From contig NZ_AWZR01000005.1 in the NCBI RefSeq assembly GCF_000472505.1, positions 186,001 to 250,000 on the forward strand: a DNA stretch of 64,000 nt, given 5' to 3'. The DNA is from Luteimonas sp. J29. GTDB taxonomy: Bacteria; Pseudomonadota; Gammaproteobacteria; Xanthomonadales; Xanthomonadaceae. Positions 9,631 through 17,846 of this stretch are shown piece by piece; the first letter of the stretch is position 1, and each line of letters starts with the position of its first letter. The position numbers and the translations under genes are program-made. Under the pieces are notes generated by a model. The model worked only from the letters and a program-made list of their open reading frames with translations, searched no databases and was not told the DNA's origin.

Positions 9631-11460
9631 ATGCCGATCCAGCAGTTGCCCGACACCCTGATCAACCAGATCGCCGCCGGCGAAGTGGTCGAACGCCCCG
9701 CCTCGGTGGTCAAGGAACTGGTCGAGAACGCGCTGGACGCGGGTGCGCGCCGGATCGAGATCGACCTGGAGGAAGGCGGGGTGCGCCTGGTGCGGGTGCG
9801 CGACGACGGCAGCGGCATGTCCGCCGCGGAGCTGCCGCTCGCGGTCTCGCGCCATGCCACCAGCAAGATCGCCAGCCTCGACGACCTCGAGGCGGTGGCC
9901 ACGCTCGGCTTCCGCGGCGAGGCACTGCCTTCGATCGCCTCGGTCAGCCGCTTCCTGATCGGTACCCGGCGCGCGGACGATCCGCACGGCGCGGCGCTCG
10001 AGGTCGATGGCGGCCGCGTCGGCGAGGTCATGCCGAAGCAGCTGCCGCCCGGTACCGTGGTGGAGGTCCGCGACCTGTTCTACAACGTACCGGCGCGGCG
10101 CAAGTTCCTGCGCGCCGAGCGGACCGAGTTGGGCCACGTCGAGGAATGGCTGCGTTCGCTGGCCCTGGCGCGCCCCGACGTCGAACTGCGCGTCTCCCAC
10201 AACGGCAAGCCGTCGCGGCGCTACCGCGCGCTGGCCGATGCCGGCGCGGGACTGTTCACGGACGAACGCCTGTCCGTGACCCTGGGCGAGGAGTTCGCGC
10301 GCCACGCCCTGCGCGTGGAGCATGCGGCCGCCGGCCTGCGCCTGCATGGATGGATCGCGCAGCCGGCCTATTCGCGCGCCAGCGCCGACCAGCAGTACCT
10401 GTTCGTCAACGGTCGCGCGGTGCGCGACCGGGGCGTCGCCCATGCGATGAAGCAGGCCTACGCCGATGTGCTCTACCACGGCCGCCAGCCGGCCTGGGTG
10501 CTGTTCCTGGAGCTGGACCCGACCCGGGTCGACGTCAACGTGCACCCGGCCAAGCACGAGGTCCGCTTCCGCGATCCGCGGCTGGTGCACGACTTCGTCT
10601 ATCGCACCGTGCACGATGCGCTCGCGCGGACGCGCGCCGGCCACGCCGGGCCGCCGGCCGCGCATCCCGCTCCCTTCGCGGCCACCGCCGCCCGGGGACC
10701 GCACGATGACGCCGCGACGGCGCGTCCATCCTGGGGCGCGATGCCTTCGCAGCCGGCGATGCCGCTGCAGGTCGACGACGCGCGCGCGGCCTACGCCGCA
10801 CTGTATGGCGCCGTCGCGCCACAAACCTCCGGCGCGCCACAGGCGCCGCTGCCTCCCCCGGATGCCTCCGCCGGCATTCCGCCGCTGGGCTACGCCATCG
10901 CGCAGCTGCACGGCATCTACATCCTCGCCGAGACCGCCGACGGCCTGGTCGTGGTCGACATGCATGCCGCGCACGAGCGCATCGGCTACGAGCGCCTCAA
11001 GGCGGCGCACGACAGCGAAGGCCTGCGCGCGCAGCCGCTGCTGGTGCCGCAGACCGTGGCGGTGTCAGAGCGCGAGGCCGACGTGGCCGAGCAGGAGGCG
11101 GCGACACTGGCCGAACTGGGTTTCGAGGTCGACCGCAGCGGTCCGCAGTCGCTGCTGCTGCGCAGCGTGCCGGCGTTGCTGGCGCACGGCGACACCGAGG
11201 CGTTGCTCCGCGACGTGCTGGCCGACCTGCGCGAGCACGGCGAGAGCCTGCGCGTGCGCAGCGCCCGCGACGAACTGCTCTCCACGATGGCCTGCCACGG
11301 CGCGGTGCGGGCCAATCGAAGGCTCACCATTCCGGAGATGAACGCGCTGCTCCGGCAGATGGAGGAAACCGAGCGCTCGGGGCAGTGCAACCATGGGCGT
11401 CCGACCTGGGCGCACTTCCCGTTGGCGGAGATCGACCGTTGGTTCATGAGGGGGCGTTGA
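9631..11460 (+). CDS. mutL: DNA mismatch repair protein MutL
   Basis: MutL links MutS mismatch recognition to strand incision. The protein has 609 aa. The GHKL ATPase domain shows [32 protein letters not shown] and [12 protein letters not shown]; an Ala/Pro-rich linker spans about residues 345-410. The dimerisation domain carries [12 protein letters not shown], a DQHA(x2)E(x4)E endonuclease-type motif with Met for Gln, plus [14 protein letters not shown] and CNHGRPTW. These suggest the nicking type of MutL found in bacteria without MutH; that is inferred. The ATG lies just after a TATCAT box. The gap from amiC is 185 bp. Confidence 0.97.
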   Translation: MPIQQLPDTLINQIAAGEVVERPASVVKELVENALDAGARRIEIDLEEGGVRLVRVRDDGSGMSAAELPLAVSRHATSKIASLDDLEAVATLGFRGEALPSIASVSRFLIGTRRADDPHGAALEVDGGRVGEVMPKQLPPGTVVEVRDLFYNVPARRKFLRAERTELGHVEEWLRSLALARPDVELRVSHNGKPSRRYRALADAGAGLFTDERLSVTLGEEFARHALRVEHAAAGLRLHGWIAQPAYSRASADQQYLFVNGRAVRDRGVAHAMKQAYADVLYHGRQPAWVLFLELDPTRVDVNVHPAKHEVRFRDPRLVHDFVYRTVHDALARTRAGHAGPPAAHPAPFAATAARGPHDDAATARPSWGAMPSQPAMPLQVDDARAAYAALYGAVAPQTSGAPQAPLPPPDASAGIPPLGYAIAQLHGIYILAETADGLVVVDMHAAHERIGYERLKAAHDSEGLRAQPLLVPQTVAVSEREADVAEQEAATLAELGFEVDRSGPQSLLLRSVPALLAHGDTEALLRDVLADLREHGESLRVRSARDELLSTMACHGAVRANRRLTIPEMNALLRQMEETERSGQCNHGRPTWAHFPLAEIDRWFMRGR

Positions 11461-11462
11461 GC

Positions 11463-12407
11463 ATGGAAAGGATGCGGCTGTGGTCGTGCGTGCTGCTTGG
11501 ACTGGTGCTGGCGGGATGCGGCGGGCCGCCGGGCGGAAGCGAACCCGGGGTGGACGCGACGGCTGCGCCCGTGGTGGCCGATCCCGGGTTCGTGGCCGAG
11601 CAGGACGCCTGGCGCGCCGAGCGCCGGGCCGAGCTGCGCCGGCCCGACGGCTGGGCCAGCCTGATCGGGCTGCACTGGATCGAACTTCCGGCGCACTACG
11701 TGGGCAGCGGACCCACTGCGGGGATCCGCCTGGCGAAGGGTCCCGAGCGCATGGGCCTGCTGCAGCAGCAGGGCGGGAAGGTGTTCCTCACGCCGGACGC
11801 CGAGGCGGGACTGACCGTCGATGGCGAGCCCGCGCAGGGGCGCTTCGAGCTGCTTCCGGACTCTTCGCCGACGCCGACCGTGGTCGGCTTCGACGAAGGC
11901 AAGGGGCTGTTGACGCTGATCGATCGGGGCGGGCGCAAGGCCCTGCGGGTCAAGCACGCCGAAGCCGAGGGCCTGGTTCGCATGGGCGAGCTGGACTACT
12001 GGCCGGCCGACCCCTCCTGGCGCATCCAGGCCCGGTTCCAGCGGCATCCGCCGGGGCGGACGATCCAGATCGTGGACATCCTCGGGCAGCAGGGACCGCA
12101 GCCCAACCCGGGCGTGGTCGAGTTCGAGCGCGACGGCATGCTGTACCGGCTCGAGGCGCTCGAGGGCGAGGATGGCGGGCTGTTCCTGATCTTCGCCGAC
12201 CGCACCAGCGGGCACGAGAGCTACGCCGCCGGGCGCTATCTGTACACCGCGGCTCCCGATGCGGATGGAGGCGTGGTGGTCGACTTCAACCGCGCCTACA
12301 ACCCGCCGTGCGTGTTCAGCGACTACGCCACCTGTCCGCTGCCGCCGCCGGAGAACCGCCTCGACCTGGCGGTGACCGCCGGCGAGAAGAAGTACGTGCG
12401 GCCCTGA
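11463..12407 (+). CDS. DUF1684-family lipoprotein
   Basis: The protein has 314 aa, starts with MERMRLWSCVLLGLVLAGCG (lipoprotein signal, LAGC lipobox) and then has a Gly/Pro spacer. The rest matches DUF1684 (PF07920): W-x-AERRAELRRPDGWASLIGLHWI near the start of the domain, and a C-terminal YAAGRYLYTAAP, then VVDFNRAYNPPCVFSDYATC and PLPPPENRLDLAVTAGEK. Family function is unknown to me. The ATG lies 2 bp after the mutL stop, so it may be co-transcribed with mutL. An upstream in-frame ATG inside mutL (11385) was rejected because it would remove the signal peptide. Confidence 0.9.
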   Translation: MERMRLWSCVLLGLVLAGCGGPPGGSEPGVDATAAPVVADPGFVAEQDAWRAERRAELRRPDGWASLIGLHWIELPAHYVGSGPTAGIRLAKGPERMGLLQQQGGKVFLTPDAEAGLTVDGEPAQGRFELLPDSSPTPTVVGFDEGKGLLTLIDRGGRKALRVKHAEAEGLVRMGELDYWPADPSWRIQARFQRHPPGRTIQIVDILGQQGPQPNPGVVEFERDGMLYRLEALEGEDGGLFLIFADRTSGHESYAAGRYLYTAAPDADGGVVVDFNRAYNPPCVFSDYATCPLPPPENRLDLAVTAGEKKYVRP

Positions 12408-12478
12408 ACCCGGCCCCTGGTCACATGGCGCGGCCGTTGCGCGTCCAGTCGACGGAGCCCCACCGACAAGGAGTACCG

Positions 12479-13441
12479 ATGCATCCGATCCGCAGACTGT
12501 CCACCCGTGCACTCCGCCGCGTCGTGGCCGCGTTCGTCCTGGTGGCCTTCGCCGCCGCGGTCCACGCCGACGCGACGCGCGAGCCGCCGGTGCCACTGCT
12601 GTGGAAGGTGTCCGACGACGACAACGCGGTGTACCTGCTCGGTTCGTTCCACCTGCTCAAGCCCGACGACTATCCGCTCTCGCGCGACATCGACACGGCG
12701 CTGGCCGACGCCGACGTGGTCATGTTCGAGATCCCGCCGGAGGAGCTGGGGTCGCCGGCGCTGGGCATGCGCATGGCGCAGGCGGCGATGCGTTCGGATG
12801 GCACCCTGCTCGACAGCGACCTGCCGGAGGAGACACGCGCGGCGCTGGCCCGCTGGATGGAAGGCAACGCCACGCACCTGCAGGCGCTGCAGCTCACCCC
12901 GCAGGCGATGCAGATGTTCGAGCCCTGGTTCGCGGGGCTGATGGTGGCGGTGGTGGAGATGGGCAAGGCCGGGCTCGATCCGGCCCTGGGCCTGGACATG
13001 CACCTCGCCCGGCGCGCGACCCAGGCAGGCAAGTCCATGGGCGGCCTGGAGACCGGCACCGAACAGATCGCGTTCCTCGACGGCATGGCGCTGGAGGAGC
13101 AGGTGCAGTTCCTGCAGGAAGCGCTGGCGGGTGCGGAGCTCGGCAGCGAGGAGATCGAGAAGCTGCACGCGGCTTGGCGCAATGGCGACGTCGATACGCT
13201 GTGGGCGTCGATGGCCGTGGAGATGCGCGAGCGGTTCCCGGGGCTGTACCGGCGGATCAACGTGGCGCGCAACGACGCCTGGGTGGAGCGGCTCGACGCG
13301 CGCCTGCGGTCGCCGGGCACCGAGGACACCCTGGTCGTGGTCGGCGCGTTGCACCTGCTCGGCGAGGACGGCGTGGTCGAGAAACTGCGCGCGCGAGGTT
13401 ACGAGGTCGAGCGCATCTGCTCGGCCTGCGCCACCCGGTAG
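12479..13441 (+). CDS. TraB/GumN family protein
   Basis: The protein has 320 aa. An N-terminal hydrophobic stretch (VVAAFVLVAFAAAVHADA) looks like a signal peptide, so it is probably periplasmic. The TraB/GumN (PF01963) landmarks are VYLLGSFHLLKPDDYPL and, near the end, LVVVGALHLLGEDGVVEKL; these paired G-x2-H motifs resemble those of Tiki-type metalloproteases. LETGTEQIAFLDGM is also typical. Some relatives are encoded near xanthan (gum) genes, but no role can be given here. It follows the DUF1684 gene by 71 bp on the same strand. Confidence 0.88.
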   Translation: MHPIRRLSTRALRRVVAAFVLVAFAAAVHADATREPPVPLLWKVSDDDNAVYLLGSFHLLKPDDYPLSRDIDTALADADVVMFEIPPEELGSPALGMRMAQAAMRSDGTLLDSDLPEETRAALARWMEGNATHLQALQLTPQAMQMFEPWFAGLMVAVVEMGKAGLDPALGLDMHLARRATQAGKSMGGLETGTEQIAFLDGMALEEQVQFLQEALAGAELGSEEIEKLHAAWRNGDVDTLWASMAVEMRERFPGLYRRINVARNDAWVERLDARLRSPGTEDTLVVVGALHLLGEDGVVEKLRARGYEVERICSACATR

Positions 13442-13483
13442 CGGGATCGACGGCGGCGGCACCCACGGCTGCCGCCACGCGCG

Positions 13484-13912
13484 TCAGCCGGGTTGCCCGG
13501 CAGGCAGCATCACGATGCAGTCGACCGGGCAGGCGGGCAGGCACAGCTCGCAGCCGGTACACAGTGGCGCGAGCACGGTGTGCATGAGCTTGCTTCCGCC
13601 GACGATGGCGTCGACCGGGCAGGCCTGGATGCAGCGCGTGCAGCCGATGCAGTCGGCTTCCACCACGCGTGCCACGAGTGGCGGCTTGTGTTCGCCGCGG
13701 CTGCGGTCGTAGGGCCGCGGCTCCACGCCGAGCACGTGCGCCAGGGCGCGCGCGCCGGCATCGCCTCCGGGCGGGCAGCGGTCCACGCCGGCCTCGCCGC
13801 GGGACATGGCTTCGGCATACGGCCGGCAGCCGTCGAAGCCGCACTGGCCGCACTGGGTCTGCGGCAGCAGGCGGTCGAGGCGTTCGACCAGGTCCGGTCG
13901 CGGCCCGCTCAT
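13484..13912 (-). CDS. rnfB: stand-alone RnfB-type ferredoxin protein
   Basis: The protein has 142 aa. It has an N-terminal 4Fe-4S (Fes) domain with [17 protein letters not shown] and RCPPGG, then two classical clusters, [16 protein letters not shown] and [16 protein letters not shown]. This is the soluble part of RnfB/RsxB; the N-terminal membrane helix of full-length RnfB is absent, and no rnfA, C, D, G or E lies nearby. Xanthomonads commonly carry this short form next to metG. It probably transfers electrons, but the partner is unknown. Its ATG overlaps the stop of the HAD remnant upstream (ATGA). Confidence 0.88.
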   Translation of the reverse strand: MSGPRPDLVERLDRLLPQTQCGQCGFDGCRPYAEAMSRGEAGVDRCPPGGDAGARALAHVLGVEPRPYDRSRGEHKPPLVARVVEADCIGCTRCIQACPVDAIVGGSKLMHTVLAPLCTGCELCLPACPVDCIVMLPAGQPG

Positions 13913-14109
13913 GCCTGGCGCACCCCGCCGTACCAGCGCTCGTGGATGCCGGCCGCGGACGCCACGCCGGGCCGGAAGCCGGGCAGCCACGGCCCGACCG
14001 TCGACCGTGCGCGCGCCAGCCGCCGTGGCGTGGCCACGGTGCGCAGGAACCGCGCACGGGTGTCGTAGCGGGCGAGGGCGTGGTCGAAGTCGAACAGCGC
14101 CAGCTGCAT
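13909..14109 (-). pseudogene. truncated HAD-IB phosphatase remnant
   Basis: A 66-codon reading frame between metG and rnfB begins [20 protein letters not shown] and continues [20 protein letters not shown]. This matches the start of HAD-IB phosphatases (PSP-like, DFDxT...D), but the second catalytic motif and the rest of the Rossmann fold are missing. The first motif is also eroded: [11 protein letters not shown] instead of DFDHT. The frame starts 8 bp after the metG stop and ends in ATGA overlap with rnfB, so its reading may still couple translation of the two. I call it a decayed gene; a functional short peptide is less likely. Confidence 0.6.
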
Positions 14110-14117
14110 CGGCCGGG

Positions 14118-16205
14118 TCAGCGCACCGGCATCCCGGGCTGCGCGCCGTCGTCCACGTCCAGCAGGGCCAGCGCACCGCCGTCGAAGCCGGCGGACAGGA
14201 TCATCCCTTCGCTCACCCCGAAGCGCATCTTGCGCGGGGCGAGGTTGGCGATGAACACGACGTGGCGGCCGACCAGCTTCCCGGGCTCGCCGTAGCTGGC
14301 GCGGATGCCGGAGAAGATCTGGCGCTGGCCGAGTTCGCCGGCGTCGAGCAGGAACCGCAGCAGCTTGTCCGAGCCTTCGACGAAGCCGCACTCGAGCACC
14401 TTGCCGATGCGCAGGTCGAGCTTCGCGAAATCGTCGATGCCGACGTACTGCGGCGTCTCGGCGGGCGCGGCGGCCTTGGCGGCAGGCGCAGCGGCCTCGG
14501 GCCTGGTGGACAGGGTGTCGCGGGAGGCGTCGGTCATGGCGTCGATGCGCTTGGGGTCGATGCGGGTGAACAGGGGGGTGTAGGCGGCGAGGGTGCGGCC
14601 GTCGAGTTCGACGAAGCGGCCCGGCGCAAGCTCCACGCCGCCCAGGTACTGCTCCACACGCGCGGCGATGCCGGGCAGGATGGGCTTGAGCATGCCGGCG
14701 ATGTCGGCGAAGGCCTGCAGCGCGGTGGCCAGCACCAGGTGCAGGTCGGCGCGGCGCGCGGGATCCTTCGCCAGCGACCACGGCGCGGTCTGGGCGATGT
14801 ATTCGTTGACGCTGTCGGCGGCGGCCATGGCGTTGCGGGCGACCGCGGCGAAGTTCCCGCGCTCGTAATCGCCGGGCGCGCACGCGCACGCGCTGCGCAC
14901 GCCTTCGCGCATCGCGCGCGCCTGCGCGTCCCAGCCGTCGCTGGTGCCGGCGGGCGTGCCGGGCGGCAGCACGTTGCCGAATCCGGTCTCGAGCAGCTTC
15001 GCGCAGCGGCTGGCGATGTTGACGAACTTGCCGACCAGGTCGCTGTTCACGCGGGCCACGAAGTCCGACAGGTTCAGGTCGAGGTCGTCGACGCCGCCGG
15101 AGGACTTGGTGGCGAAGTAGTAGCGCAGCGCCTCCGGGTCCAGGCCGCTGTCGAGGTAGGTGCGCGCCATCACGAAGGTGCCCCGCGATTTGCTCATCTT
15201 GGCGCCGTCCACGGTCAGGTAGCCGTTGACGTGCAGCTGGTCGGGCAGGCGCAGGCCGTTGCCGTGCAGCACCGCCGGCCAGAACAGGCCGTGGAAGTTG
15301 ACGATGTCCTTGCCGATGAAGTGGTGCAGTTCGGCGTGCGCGCCGGGCCGCAGCAGCTCCTCGAACGCGACTTCGTCGAAGCCGGCCTTGCGGCCGCTGC
15401 GGGCCAGCGCGAGCAGGCTGGAGAAGTAGCCGATCGGCGCGTCGAGCCAGACGTAGAAGTACTTGCCCGGATGGCCGGGGATCTCGAAGCCGAAGTAGGG
15501 CGCGTCGCGGGAGATGTCCCAGTCGCGCAGGCCGCCCTCGGCGTCGATCCACTCGCGCAGCTTGGCCTTCACGCCCGGGACGGCGACCTCGCCCTCCAGC
15601 CAGTCGCGCAGCACCGTCGTGAAGTCGCCGACCTTGAAGAAGAAGTGCTCCGATGCGCGCAGCTCGGGCGTCGCGCCGGACACCACCGAGCGCGGGTCCT
15701 TGAGTTCGGTGGGCGAGTAGGTGGCGCCGCACGCCTCGCAGTTGTCGCCGTACTGGTCGGGCGTGCCGCAACGGGGGCAGGTGCCCTTGACGTAGCGGTC
15801 GGGCAGGAACATCGCCTTGACCGGGTCGTAGAGCTGCTCGATCGAGCGGCGTTCGATGTGGCCGCCTGCCTCGAGCGCGCGGTAGAAGCGCTCGGTCAGT
15901 TCCCGGTTCTCGGGCGAGTGGGTGGAGTGGTACCAGTCGAAGTCGACGCGGAAGTCGGCGAAGTCGCGCTCCTGGCTGGCCTGGGTACCCCTGATGAATT
16001 CCTCGGGCGCCACGCCGGCCTTCTCCGCGGCGAGCATGATCGGCGTGCCGTGGGTATCGTTGGCGCAGACGAAGTGGACGGTGCCGCCCGCCAGGCGGCG
16101 CGCGCGCACCCAGATGTCGGCCTGGATGTAGCCGACCAGGTGGCCGATGTGCAGGTGCCCGTTGCCGTAGGGCAGGGCGCTGGTGACGATGGCGGGGCGG
16201 TGCAT
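14118..16205 (-). CDS. metG: methionyl-tRNA synthetase
   Basis: Charges tRNA-Met. The protein has 695 aa. Class I motifs are visible: [20 protein letters not shown] (HIGH type) and [11 protein letters not shown] zinc knuckle is seen in [18 protein letters not shown]. The C-terminal EMAP/Trbp111-like tRNA-binding domain starts near residue 590 with [20 protein letters not shown] and includes [20 protein letters not shown], after an Ala/Pro-rich linker. The ATG is at 16205, 26 bp after a GATAAT -10 box. It is followed by the HAD remnant and rnfB in the same direction. Confidence 0.98.
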   Translation of the reverse strand: MHRPAIVTSALPYGNGHLHIGHLVGYIQADIWVRARRLAGGTVHFVCANDTHGTPIMLAAEKAGVAPEEFIRGTQASQERDFADFRVDFDWYHSTHSPENRELTERFYRALEAGGHIERRSIEQLYDPVKAMFLPDRYVKGTCPRCGTPDQYGDNCEACGATYSPTELKDPRSVVSGATPELRASEHFFFKVGDFTTVLRDWLEGEVAVPGVKAKLREWIDAEGGLRDWDISRDAPYFGFEIPGHPGKYFYVWLDAPIGYFSSLLALARSGRKAGFDEVAFEELLRPGAHAELHHFIGKDIVNFHGLFWPAVLHGNGLRLPDQLHVNGYLTVDGAKMSKSRGTFVMARTYLDSGLDPEALRYYFATKSSGGVDDLDLNLSDFVARVNSDLVGKFVNIASRCAKLLETGFGNVLPPGTPAGTSDGWDAQARAMREGVRSACACAPGDYERGNFAAVARNAMAAADSVNEYIAQTAPWSLAKDPARRADLHLVLATALQAFADIAGMLKPILPGIAARVEQYLGGVELAPGRFVELDGRTLAAYTPLFTRIDPKRIDAMTDASRDTLSTRPEAAAPAAKAAAPAETPQYVGIDDFAKLDLRIGKVLECGFVEGSDKLLRFLLDAGELGQRQIFSGIRASYGEPGKLVGRHVVFIANLAPRKMRFGVSEGMILSAGFDGGALALLDVDDGAQPGMPVR

Positions 16206-16231
16206 GTCGACGGGATCGGCGGGGAGCCCGG

Positions 16232-16237
16232 ATTATC
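16232..16237 (-). promoter_or_regulatory. -10 box of metG
   Basis: On the minus strand the sequence reads TGCGATAATCC. GATAAT with an upstream TGC gives an extended -10 look. It lies 26 bp before the metG ATG, in the only AT-rich spot of the intergenic region. Confidence 0.55.
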
Positions 16238-16251
16238 GCATGCCGCATGCG

Positions 16252-16295
16252 GCACGGCCGGCGCGGCGCCGGCCGTGCGGGGGCCTCGCGGCCCC
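16252..16295 (-). terminator. two adjacent GC stem-loops after the DUF2147 gene
   Basis: GCACGGCCGGC-GCGGC-GCCGGCCGTGC (16252-16278) is a perfect 11-bp stem. Immediately next to it is GGGGCC-TCGC-GGCCCC (16280-16295). They lie downstream of the minus-strand DUF2147 gene and upstream of the metG promoter. No T-tract follows, so a factor-independent terminator is only possible, not proven. Confidence 0.35.
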
Positions 16296-16314
16296 GGAAC
16301 GACGGGACGCGCGG

Positions 16315-16752
16315 CTACTGCCGGATCCACACCTGCGACTTGCAGATGAAGGCCACGCAGCCCGACACCTGGAGCCGGCTGCCGCCGTCGATCAGCTCCA
16401 TCTTGGACTTGTACACCTTGCCCTCGTCGGGCTTGAGGATGGTGCCGCCGGCGTACTCGCCGCCGCCTTCGGGCTTCATGCCGCGGATGATCTCCATGCC
16501 CGTGATCGGCTGGTTGCGGCGATCGTCCTTGCACTTGTCGCAGGTCGGATTCGGCCGGCTCGGGTTGAGCAGTTCGACGATCCGGCCGGTGAGGGTGCCG
16601 TCGGCGGCCTGGGTGATCTCCACGATCGACTTGGCCTGGCCGGTCTGGTCGTCGATGGTCTTCCAGCGGCCGGTGGCCGGATCGGCGGACAGGGCCGGCA
16701 GCGCGACGGCCAGCAGGGCGCCCGCGGCGACGCGGCAGAGGATCTTGTGCAT
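16315..16752 (-). CDS. DUF2147-family exported protein
   Basis: The protein has 145 aa with a signal peptide (MHKILCRVAAGALLAVALPA, cut after LSA). The mature part matches DUF2147 (PF09917): TGRWKTIDDQTGQAKSIVEI, LTGRIVELLNPS, CDKCKDDRRNQPITGMEIIR and GGTILKPDEGKVYKSKMEL, ending with VSGCVAFICKSQVWIRQ. A C-x2-C and further Cys residues suggest disulfides. The family is a lipocalin-like envelope protein of unknown role. The ATG at 16752 was chosen over one 26 codons upstream because the signal peptide begins there. Confidence 0.9.
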   Translation of the reverse strand: MHKILCRVAAGALLAVALPALSADPATGRWKTIDDQTGQAKSIVEITQAADGTLTGRIVELLNPSRPNPTCDKCKDDRRNQPITGMEIIRGMKPEGGGEYAGGTILKPDEGKVYKSKMELIDGGSRLQVSGCVAFICKSQVWIRQ

Positions 16753-16909
16753 CTGGATCTGTACTCCCGAAAAGGAACCGAACGAAGAAGACGGGTGGCC
16801 GGCCGGGCCGGCATACCACTTGTAACGCATCGCGGGTCGCGCCGGCCGGGCGGGCGTCGCCGCGTTCAGGGCGGCGACATGGATGATCGCGCGTCCCGCG
16901 GGAATCGCG

Positions 16910-17677
16910 TCAGGGCGGGGATCCGGGCCGATCCGCGGGTTCCCCGGTCGGCGCCGGTTCGGCCGCCGGTCCCGCGTCGGTCGCCTCGCGTACCTGCTCC
17001 ACGGCGCCCACGCTCACTTGGCCGATGCGCACGTTGGTCCAGATCCGGTCCTGCCACTGGCGGTACTGCACCGGGTCCCAGTATTCGGGCCGGTAGTACT
17101 GCGATGCGTCCATCGTGCCCACGCCGGGGACGTGGACCTGGACCTGGCTGGTCTGGGAGCCGAGGCGGCTGCCGGTCATCTTCCTGAGCTCGCGCTTGAA
17201 CACCTGCGCCAGGCGCGGCCCGGTAACGTCGTCGCCGTACTCGGCGCGGATCGACGGCCCCAGGGCGCGGGCGCGGTCGCGCTCGTGCTCCTGCAGCTGC
17301 GACCAGTACATGTCGCGCTTGCGGACGAAGCTGGTGTAGCCGCGGTCGGCGGCGAGCTCCATCCACACGTAGGCCGCGGCCCGGTCGAGCTCCGTGCCCA
17401 GGCCGATCCAGAGCATTTCGCCGACGATCGCCTGCGACGGCTTGTCGCCGTACCAGGCCGCGCGCTTGAACTCCGCGAACGCGCGCGGGTGGTCCTTCTC
17501 GCCGTACGCGTCGAGGCCGCGGGTGCGGTGCAGCAGGTCGGGATGGCCGTCGAGGAACCCGGCCGCGACCAGGAACGGATCGATCGTCGGGTCGGTGTGG
17601 CGGGCGTCGCGCGCCAGCGCGGCGGCGGGCAGCAGGAGCAGGAGGAGGACGAGGCAGGCGATGCGCGACTTGGGCAT
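16910..17677 (-). CDS. secreted Sel1-repeat-like protein
   Basis: The protein has 255 aa. It has a signal peptide, MPKSRIACLVLLLLLLPAAA, ending near ALA at residue 22. The segment AFAEFKRAAWYGDKPSQAIV, then GEMLWIGLGTELDRAAAYVW and MELAADRGY, is a Sel1/TPR-type helical repeat pair (A-x2-WY/LG-x4-A.Y.WxxLAA-x-RG). The C-terminal half is unrecognised and ends in a Pro/Ala/Glu-rich tail. Sel1 proteins usually mediate protein contacts; the partner is unknown. It is probably periplasmic. It lies downstream of the TonB receptor on the same strand, but the terminator at 17789-17818 separates them. Confidence 0.82.
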   Translation of the reverse strand: MPKSRIACLVLLLLLLPAAALARDARHTDPTIDPFLVAAGFLDGHPDLLHRTRGLDAYGEKDHPRAFAEFKRAAWYGDKPSQAIVGEMLWIGLGTELDRAAAYVWMELAADRGYTSFVRKRDMYWSQLQEHERDRARALGPSIRAEYGDDVTGPRLAQVFKRELRKMTGSRLGSQTSQVQVHVPGVGTMDASQYYRPEYWDPVQYRQWQDRIWTNVRIGQVSVGAVEQVREATDAGPAAEPAPTGEPADRPGSPP

Positions 17678-17788
17678 TGGCGGTTTGCTGGGATGGTGGG
17701 ATGCCGTGGCGGCAGGTTATCGGAACGGTGGGCGTTGGCGCCGGCCGGAAGTCACGCCCGGCCCCGTGCCACGCTCCATCGGACGGGC

Positions 17789-17818
17789 AAAAAAGAAGCG
17801 GCGCTTGCGCGCCGCTTC
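17789..17818 (-). terminator. factor-independent terminator of the TonB receptor gene
   Basis: On the minus strand GAAGCGGCGC-GCAA-GCGCCGCTTC forms a perfect 10-bp stem with a tetraloop, followed directly by TTTTTT (17789-17794). It lies 28 bp after the stop codon of the receptor gene. Confidence 0.92.
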
Positions 17819-17846
17819 CAGTGCTGCATGACAGCAGGTGTTGCGA

